Origin: Marchantia polymorpha subsp. ruderalis
Taxonomy: Eukaryota; Streptophyta; Marchantiopsida; Marchantiales; Marchantiaceae
Direction: 5' to 3'
NCBI GenBank assembly: GCA_037833965.1
Contig: AP031353.1
Location: 24,988,501-25,052,500 of the forward strand
DNA length: 64,000 nt
The notes below the pieces were generated by a model. That model saw only the letters and a program-made list of their open reading frames with translations, did no database searches and was not told the origin of the DNA. The translations under genes were made by a program, and so were the position numbers. Below are positions 56,141 through 64,000 of this stretch, one piece after another (the first letter of the stretch is position 1; each line of letters begins with the position of its first letter).

Positions 56141-57602
56141 ATGGACAGCTGCTCCCTTTGCTCTCTGGAAATGCCGGGAAGATGTATGACTGATCTTGGC
56201 TTCCAGTGCTCTAGTTGCCTTCGTCAGGTTCATTTGGGTTGCCTAAACAAGCACAACAATTCGTGGGGTGTCACCTCTTCGTTTATGTGTCCTGATTGCT
56301 CCGGAACTCTGATCTTGAATACGCGGCAAAGTTTGGATGTTCATCAAGTTGAAGTCAATTATCAGGGGGACACTGTGGGAGATTTTCTTTCATATGCTCT
56401 TTCAATCGAGGAACCCAACGAGGAGTTTAATGGAAGGGGTGAGTATGTAGATTTTGACGAATGCAGGAGCGTTTGTGGACATACGAATGGAGATTATGGA
56501 GAAGATCTGAAGAACATTACCAAAGACTTCGAGAAGACGGCAGAGCTCATGAATGATCTTTTACCAGGAGATCTCAGCTGGGATCATTGTAGCAAGTTCA
56601 ACCTCACTACCGATCCTGGTGCTCGAAACCAAATCTACAATAATCCAGGAGATTGTGATACGCTCTCATCATTCTCCGAAAGAAATTACCATCTCAATGA
56701 GATATCTGCAGAACTGAACTATGATGGATTGGCATCGTTCGAAACTACTACTTGTGGCACATTCGACGATATATTTCATCATGACGAGGTAATTTTCCAA
56801 TGCTCTAATGGATGTATGTTACGCTATCCAGTCACATATACATGTTTACTATAATATAAACGATCCATACCGTGGTCCAATCGGTAACAGTGGTAGACTT
56901 GATTAGTAATTTTCATCAGTCCTGCGATTTCTTAACAGAGAACGATCTTACAACAAGGTACCTGCAAGACTGCCTCGAGTTTGGAAGAATGAAGGTCATA
57001 TGCAAGTACAAGGTTGGAATCTCCGATCGAAATAATTCGTCGAAATACAACTTCTTGTGAAGAGTCAACTTACAATCGCGACTGTGCTTCTATGATACAA
57101 AAAAGTCTTGAAAAGATGCGCTTTGGCTGCTTGTGGAAGATTTTTGCCATTTTCATAGGATTGAAGTACCGTACGAAATCTAAATGATTTGCGATTTTCG
57201 TGGTCTTCGACTCATATCTTCCTTTGAAGGCATTTCTTTGACACAAAAAGCCGACCATGGAATACAAATACCAGTCTTAACGGACCAGTCTTATCTTGCA
57301 TCATTCCCCACTATGAAATCTATTACTTGTCGGAGCATTTGACATCCAGAATCTAAGTTTATGAGGTAATCTGTTAAATCTTGCAGATGCGGAGCACACA
57401 TTTGGAGACACTAGAACGGCGGGCTTGTGTGGCTCGCAGAACAGCTGATGCAGCTAGAAAAGTTGCCAACCAAAAAGCTGTCGTAGCTGCACAGGCTGCC
57501 ATCAAAGCAAGAGCTGCATTGCAATGTGCTGCAGTTTATGCTGAGCTTGAGAATAAAAGCAAGAGGAAGATCAAATCCAAGAAAAAATCCACCACAGGTT
57601 AA
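56141..57602 (+). CDS. PHD-like zinc-finger protein, two exons
   Basis: Exons 56141-56788 and 57387-57602 join at phase 0 through a 598-bp GT-AG intron, giving 287 residues. The N-terminus holds eight zinc ligands in PHD order C4-H-C3: Cys4, Cys7, Cys23, Cys26, His31, Cys34, Cys50 and Cys53. The middle is acidic and unstructured. Exon 2 encodes an alanine-rich helix (AADAARKVANQKAVVAAQAA style, about 230-270) and a basic tail (KSKRKIKSKKK) that could be a nuclear signal. PHD fingers often read histone tails, so a nuclear role is likely; the target is unknown. The ATG at 56141 was preferred over an upstream in-frame TTG at 56120. It shares ligand spacing with the minus-strand gene at 60947. 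Confidence 0.75.
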
Positions 57603-60200
57603 CGTAGTGGTTACTGGGAGAACAATATTTTGGTTAGTATTTGGTTCTCAAATCACACCAAGCATATTTTATCACGGCCATTTAGATCATCCACTCATCG
57701 CGTAGGGAGAAGACTATCAAATGAATAATGATCAGTTTGTGTCAGGTGTGTACACAGAATATCTGACCGAGTCTAAAATGCAGAAGTTGTTACAGTTTGT
57801 CAATGCAATCAGAAGCTGTAAGTTACCATCCGGTTATTTGCTACTTGTGCTCACAATGATGTGAATTTATATTGCTCAAGGCTTATACGAAGAAATATCT
57901 TACCCTCCATACAATCGAAGAGAAAGATGTCATTACTGTTCCTCACTTAAGTACTTTGATTGACACAGATAATTGATACTCAATTATGATTATTACTTAT
58001 AAGGGAGATTATGTTAATAAAGACTAGGATGTATGCAAAAGATACAATTTGATATCATTGTTTTAGATCTTCAAGAATCTCATTCGATGCAAACTTTGAA
58101 TATGATATTACTAATCCAATACTTCTCATGCCAGATGGTGACCACTAACTGTGTAAAATCAAAATTCACATGTATAACGGGTCTGACTTTGAATGATGTT
58201 ATTTAGGAACTAGATGCTTTACTTATTATTTCGTTGCATTTCATACTGAAAATTCGATTCCATGATGTTTGAATAGTCTAAGGAATGAAACCTTACAAGA
58301 ATAAAATTATATTAAACAAGTACATAGTTTCCTTAAATTTGTGTAACAAATGCAAAATCTATTATATTAATTGTCAAAGTAGTATGTATAGTGAGGCTCA
58401 AGACCTTTGATATTAAATCAGTCAGATTGGATTCAAAGTTTTCTCAAAGTCCATAATCAGATGACTCAATAATGAGATTTTAAGCAAGGAAAGATTTTCA
58501 TCTGTGGAATTGGTGCTTTTACTTAACAATATACGTTCATACCTGCAGACGGTTATCTTAACAAGAAAACATAGCATAAGTAGAACTCAAGAAAATATGA
58601 ACTAATACTCGAACTTAGCGCAAAAGTCCTAACCAGGCTTTTGTGGCTCACCTGTATGGTACGTGAAGTTACTTATATTGATATGGGCTATTCACAATTT
58701 AAGATGAAGCATAGGTTCAATATGAAGTCAATGTAACTAAATCTCATTCAAGTTACAATCTCAACACCTGAATGTTCATAACAATTTTACAGTTTGGCGG
58801 TACCTTAAGATGCTATATTCATATATTGAAAACCTATTCTGTTGTGCTAAAATTTGCTAAAATTCTTATTTATTTGAATTTAAGATTGAGCACCAATAAC
58901 AGTTTAAAGTCCAAATGTATATCACATGTTATTTTGAAACATATGGTTGACGGAGGATTATAAGATGAAAGACGAGAATTCTCATAAATGTATATGTTTA
59001 CACATATTTGTGAATTTTTTGGCTAAGATAGAAATGAATTTTTTTTAATTTTATATTTGTACATATAATTATGGCTCAAAATATTTTCCAATCTTAAATA
59101 CTTAAAATTACTATAAATCTCAAAATTCTGTAAATAAAAAATATGTTCAATATATAGAATTTGAAAAGACCAATCTTTCACAATTGTAAACGTATGATAT
59201 ATCTCTTATAATCATCACATAGTATGATGTCACATTTACTACGATTAACCACGTGATTTTAGCAAGTTAATGTTTCAACTCAGTCCTCATATATAGAAAT
59301 GTGTTCACGTGTAGTATTTTCAATAATGACCATATTAAATAAAGCTTATTCAAAAATTAATACTATTTTGTAGTAATATAATGCTACCAAATTGCAATCT
59401 GAATAATATGTCTAGGTCAAATTAATTTCATAATTTTGTGAATAATCAGATAAAGCCATCAGTTTGTAGAGGATTGCATGGCTGATGGGTGACATTAAAT
59501 TTTGAGAATCTTTCTTGGAGTCTCCACAAGATTTTATGATCATAATATGTCATCATACCAAACAAGAGAACATTTCGGTTGATATATATACTTCATACTG
59601 CGCAATTCAACGTCCATCGAGTAACTTAGATGTTGGAGATTGAAATAAAACAGGGAAAAAAATTTCATGCCACACTTACACAAAACAATTCCGATACGGA
59701 TTCTAGAGTCAAAATTATTTCATGAGAGGGTGGAATGGAATAGGAGACACAAGTGTTCTTTAAACAGGCTACTCAGTGACAGATATTTATTAGACCAACC
59801 AGTTCCGTGTTGAAAAAATCATGAATGTTATGAGCTTTTTGCATCACCACACATTCTTCAGTTGTTGGGTTGCAGAATTACGAGACTTCGGCCTTAAAAA
59901 ATGGAAGAGAATGTGTGGATTACTGCAGGGCATAATTATTGATTGTCTATTCTTGATGCTGAAAAATTTGTACAGATACCCAGTCCCGAACATATAGAAT
60001 CGACTATCACCAATGACACATATCGTTTTGGACGAGCCTTTATACATATATTTACTTCTATATTTCTGCAACAACAGTAACATCTTCGTTGCATTATAGT
60101 CTCACTTTCACCACGGTTCTTGCTTAAAAGTTCACAAAGAAGATGAAATTTCTAAGGTCCAAGAGAAGAGAATCATTCTCACACTCTTCGATCTTTCTCA
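57603..60200. other. AT-rich intergenic between two convergent zinc-finger genes
   Basis: No ORF with coding character; short ORFs at 58772 (+) and 59844 (-) look random. Confidence 0.6.
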
Positions 60201-60202
60201 AT

Positions 60203-60947
60203 TCACTTGCTCCTTCTTGCTTTCCATACTGATGCTAGAACATCAGAAAGATCATCGGACAGAGCTTGGGCGTCGGTGTAGTTTGTACGTTCCATACTCC
60301 TGTCACTACTTCGCTTGGTGCTCATCGACTTCTTGCCTTGTATCATCATCTGCATCCAAATTTGCTCCGTCAGTTGATGTCGATGACAACCATAGAGGGG
60401 AAAATTTGGGCAAGATCGTATTCTGACTATTCTACGAATCAAGACAAAGAAGTAAATTGCCTTAAAAATCAGTAGTCCTACTCTATAACTCGGTGGTCTC
60501 CATAGTTCTGCTTCTTGAACTCCCGCCTTTTCTAAAGAAGTACCACGTTCCGTTAAAACTCAACTCAATGCTTCTTGTGAAGATGAAAACGTTCCTTACA
60601 ACCTTTAAGCAGCTCCCACCTTGCTCCTTTCCAGGGCGTAGTGACCTCGGTCCAGTTCGATAGAGAATCATGCGGCTAGTCACAGACATTGTTTTCTTCT
60701 GAGACACATGTTCTCCTTCTGCAGCTGCATGCACAAATGGTCGCACTTCCTCCTTCGAAGCGGCTTTCGGTAAACAATCAAAACACATGAAAAAGACAGG
60801 ATCGACCTTGAACTTCAAATAGCCCTTCTCTTCGACACATGACGTGTGCACAGAGCGGAAACATTTCGAGCACTGGAGCCAAAGGCTCGGCTCCCATGTT
60901 TCAGGGTAAGGCTCGACGCAGATCGGGCAAGTGCTTTCCATTTCCAT
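60203..60947 (-). CDS. PHD-like zinc-finger protein, probable paralogue
   Basis: From the ATG at 60947 the protein starts MEMESTCPIC and carries eight ligands: Cys7, Cys10, Cys26, Cys29, His34, Cys37, Cys55 and Cys58. The distance from first to third Cys (19) and the CxxCxxxxHxxC block match the gene at 56141; WLQCSKCFRSVHTSC compares with GFQCSSCLRQVHLGC. The first exon may run unspliced to a stop at 60483 (154 residues). Alternatively a donor at 60602 joins in phase to an acceptor before 60349, adding 48 residues that end ALSDDLSDVLASVWKARRSK (163 in total). The second model is preferred because this tail looks coding. An upstream in-frame GTG at 60998 was rejected as start. Confidence 0.6.
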
Positions 60948-60999
60948 GAGGACGCTGAAGCTCACCCCACACACAAGCTGCAGCAACTTCAATACCACC

Positions 61000-61860
61000 T
61001 CGATTCATACACACGTCCCAAGCTCAACTAAATGGCTTATTGCCACCTTCAGGAATTTATACTCTTCGCCTTAGCTATTCTAGAAACTTCTCCATGCGCT
61101 GGGAGAGGGTTACATTCTGGTCTGTCTAACTGTCAATGCTTTCTTGGTGAAGATCGTTGAATATGATGGTTGGTGCAAAGCAACCTCTCTCAAGATGGTT
61201 CGTTCTTTAAATTATAATACAACTCCTCCTTGTTGCAAACAAAAGCTAATGTGCTGCATAACTGGAATCGGTTTGATGTCCTTCAAATACCATCACATCA
61301 TGGAATATGTCACTCTACAAAACCTACATTCTTGTACGTACGTGATTAATTGATAGTACCTTCAGTTTTCTCTCATACAGAACTGTTTACGGTGCATCTG
61401 CGGGGAAGTGCGACAGTTGTTTGTTGTGCCCGGCGTTCTTTTACATGGTGAAAGAGGAGAAACAATCTCTGTCCGAAAACAGCTTCATACTTTGGACAAG
61501 ATGCACCAGAGGTTGAAATAGCTGTAATGAATTTCTGTCAATGTTTCTCAGTTTGATTAGACTCACTGTAACTGATCTTGTGAAAGAATTGGCATGCTTA
61601 CCTAACGTGTGTTCCTGTACAGGACAGGTCATAACATCGTACATCATCCCTTCAGGCAACCACTCAGACGCGTACCTTTCAATAATGCCTCCAGCATCGA
61701 TAGTCCCATTTCACTCGATTGAGATTTACAAAGATCTGGTTTTCTTCGATTAGCGCTGTATTCTGGATATAACACAATCATATGCACATAGACAAAAACT
61801 TTTAGAAAAGTTAATCAAACTATAAATTAAATTAAGTGCTTTACATTATCTTCACAACAA
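61000..61860. other. Intergenic; one possible exon
   Basis: After an acceptor-like TTCCTGTACAG at about 61622, an open stretch to TAG at 61753 reads QVITSYIIPSGNHSDAYLSI and ends KDLVFFD. It could be a last exon. No upstream partner was found. Confidence 0.3.
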
Positions 61861-61942
61861 GTGGCCGTGCCGGAGTGGTTATCGGGCATGACTAGAAATC
61901 ATGTGGGCTTTGCCCGCGCAGGTTCGAATCCTGCCGGCCACG
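61861..61942 (+). tRNA. tRNA-Ser (anticodon AGA)
   Basis: 82 nt. The acceptor GTGGCCG pairs with CGGCCAC, with discriminator G. The anticodon stem CATGA/TCATG encloses loop CTAGAAA (anticodon AGA). A long variable arm GTGGGCTTTGCCCGC, typical of tRNA-Ser, and the T-arm GGTTCGAATCC (B box) follow. No intron and no encoded CCA, as expected for a nuclear gene. Confidence 0.95.
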
Positions 61943-62025
61943 CATTTCTGTTTTCGTATTGAGTTCTATAGTGGTGCATGCCGGCCACGCATTTCTGTTT
62001 TCGTATTGAGTTCTATAGTGGTGCA
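61932..62025 (+). repeat. Tandem duplication (2 x 47 bp) including the tRNA 3' end
   Basis: The unit TGCCGGCCACGCATTTCTG... at 61932-61978 is repeated exactly at 61979-62025. The first unit contains the last 11 nt of tRNA-Ser. Confidence 0.95.
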
Positions 62026-62083
62026 TGCTTCTTTCAAGTTCCCGTATTGAGTTCTATAGTAGTTCATGCTTCTTTCAAGTTCC
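62002..62083 (+). repeat. Second tandem duplication (2 x 41 bp), overlapping the first
   Basis: 62002-62042 and 62043-62083 (CGTATTGAGTTCTATAGT...) differ at about two positions, so this array grew in at least two steps. Confidence 0.9.
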
Positions 62084-62089
62084 CGAAAC

Positions 62090-64000
62090 GTAGTGTGTAT
62101 GTGATTCTGAACGTAGCACAAGTGATGCGGATCAGAGAATGCGGGCAATTCATTGCTCATACAAATTGTTCCCGTTATCAGTGATGGAATAAGACCCGAA
62201 TAATCGCTTCCCAATACACTGGTTGATTTTTGGATGTTACAATAGTATTGATATCGTTGGATGTTGATAATTAGTGTAACGTAGGTATGGTATATCATTT
62301 CGAGGATTGTGATGAACTACCTACCCCATTACTTTCTTCCTTAATGTGATCATACCAAACATATGTCTACTTGATTTGTCCATGATTTTGTTATTTCAGC
62401 TTCTTATTCCCATTAGTGAATATCATATGGCTGATAACGTCATGAACCGTAACGTAAGCATATATACGTTCAAGTAAAGACTCTCAAATTTTCCCCTACG
62501 ACAGAATTGAGGTATAACAGCAACGAAAACCATCATGAAGCAAATACGGGTGGGTTTTTGGGAGCAAGGAATTGTGACTGACTGCTAAGTCCGAGTTCCC
62601 GATGCTTCACAGGAAGCGACGACCTCATCCACCCGGACTCCTAAGAGAAGAATTAAAAATGAAGTGGTCTGTTTTTCATCACTGTTCTCCTTTCGTTTAT
62701 GTGTCTCCCTTGCAATTTCTTCGATATTGCGTACATCGCATCCTTTATATTTACTCGCGATCCTTTATATGTACATAGTCCATCCACAGCTACGATTTTG
62801 GATTCAATGTCTTTTTCTTCTTCTTTTTATATCTGGATGTGACTCTACATTTATCTGCGTCTTAGTTTTAGAGCATCCTCTAAAGTGCCAGCTTCCTCAG
62901 TTTCATTTCATTCTCTTGTTCTGTCGAATACAGCGGACTACGGTATCATAGACGATAATGTGTAAATCGCATGGGGAGACAAAGCTAATTTCTCATGAAA
63001 ATATTGAGGTTTATTATAAACATCAGCAATCTATAGATAAATTATAAATCTATTTCAAAGATTTGTAACACGCTTGGTTGTTTCCTCGATACAGGGATTT
63101 TAGATCAACAAAGATTCTGTTTGGATCCTCATCATAAGTAAACCACAAAATTTATCAAAGATTTCAATTTCAATTTAAGATGTGAAGCTCAAGTCTTAAT
63201 CATGTGTTTGTGATGTGTGGATGGAAAAGTCTCAACAGTTTATTGAATGATATTTCTATTCTTCAACATATCTGAACACGGAATTTAGAGAAAGAATTGA
63301 CAGTATTTGAACAACTAATAATTTTATGATGATCAGATGATGTAAGAATAATGAGTCTTAATTATTTATGTGTTTTGAAAAGATATAAATTCATTATTAA
63401 GTTGTTTTAAAATCATTCCTTCGAGTCATCTACAAAACTCATTCAATTTCTAGATTTTTTTCGCCCTTTGCAAACTTAGTCTATATATAATCAAATTAGC
63501 ATTATTGGAGCTTTACTCCAAAACTATCTTGAAATGATATAAAATCCATAGCATTTTCTAGACGTTGATGAAAATAAAGTTTTAACAATCTTCTTGAGTT
63601 CATTTGAAAATTTTTAGATACCATAAATAACTGAAGTTACTGAAAATATTTTTTTTCATCATCCTATAAAATTTGATTGTTATTGATATTGATAATATTA
63701 CAATTCTAGCATTAAAGAACTGATTATCTTGTTTAAGTTCTTATATATAATTCAAACGTTACAAAAACTGCATTAATATCTTCTTATTCATATATTAATT
63801 TTCTTTATCTAAATTTTCTTTAATATACAAAATTGTGATCAAAAAATATATAATATATAATAAAAATAAAAATTAAATAATATGACCTTGTAATTATTTT
63901 ATTACAAAAATCTTCCTTTTCTTTTTATAAAATATTTTGATTATTATAGCAATTTTCAATCTTAAAATCTTCAATAAAAATAATTTCTCACATTATTCGT
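62090..64000. other. No gene seen
   Basis: The T-rich 95-codon ORF at 62664-62951 starts at GTG and looks random. From 63.0 kb to the end the sequence is AT-rich with no coding signal. Confidence 0.6.

Noticed and set aside
62664..62951. 95-codon hydrophobic plus-strand ORF
   Set aside because: T-rich sequence gives Leu/Phe/Ile-rich reading by composition; GTG start and no context.

Overview
The window looks like nuclear DNA of a land plant, most likely a bryophyte and possibly the liverwort Marchantia; this placement is inferred, not proven. The grounds are spliced genes with short GT-AG introns, a plant GT92 (galactan-synthase-like) glycosyltransferase, a plant-type epoxide hydrolase, an LEA-like protein, a plant chromovirus with a tRNA-iMet primer site, and a nuclear tRNA-Ser. 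Genes are sparse. They sit in sequence of ordinary composition that alternates with very AT-rich deserts (about 3.4-4.5, 10.6-13.3, 25-26.2, 35.3-37.8, 53.4-55.3, 57.6-60 and 63-64 kb).

Layout: an atypical protein kinase (1.8-3.1 kb); a reverse-transcriptase relic between diverged direct repeats (3.3-4.2 kb); a complete five-exon epoxide hydrolase (5.55-7.68 kb); a GC-rich repeat island (about 13.56-24.95 kb); a decayed pogo-like DNA transposon (26.2-28.3 kb); a GT92 glycosyltransferase on the minus strand (31.5-33.4 kb); a poorly resolved stretch with a few possible exons (38-48 kb); a three-exon secreted LEA-like protein on the minus strand (48.1-49.9 kb); two convergent PHD-like zinc-finger genes of the same design (56.1-57.6 and 60.2-60.9 kb); and tRNA-Ser(AGA) at 61.9 kb, whose 3' end is caught in a tandem duplication.

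The most informative region is the GC-rich island. A long ORF of about 1045 codons (unknown N-terminal domain, disordered palindrome-rich middle, coiled-coil C-terminus) is split by a 6,062-bp Ty3/gypsy chromovirus. The two 420-bp LTRs look identical by eye and the target duplication (ACACG) is perfect, so the insertion is very recent; removing it restores the host ORF in frame. The chromovirus has intact gag and pol, two short tandemly related ORFs ahead of gag, a canonical -1 frameshift heptamer with a downstream stem at the gag-pol junction, and four CCACGTCA bZIP/UPR-type boxes in each LTR. This is the best candidate here for an undescribed system.

A second theme is a set of perfect or near-perfect short palindromes, unrelated in sequence, in non-coding DNA (12.0, 28.4, 40.6, 46.3, 48.6, 51.5 and 55.7 kb). 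Spliced models were built by hand from reading frame, GT-AG sites and protein logic; no alignments or database searches were run.
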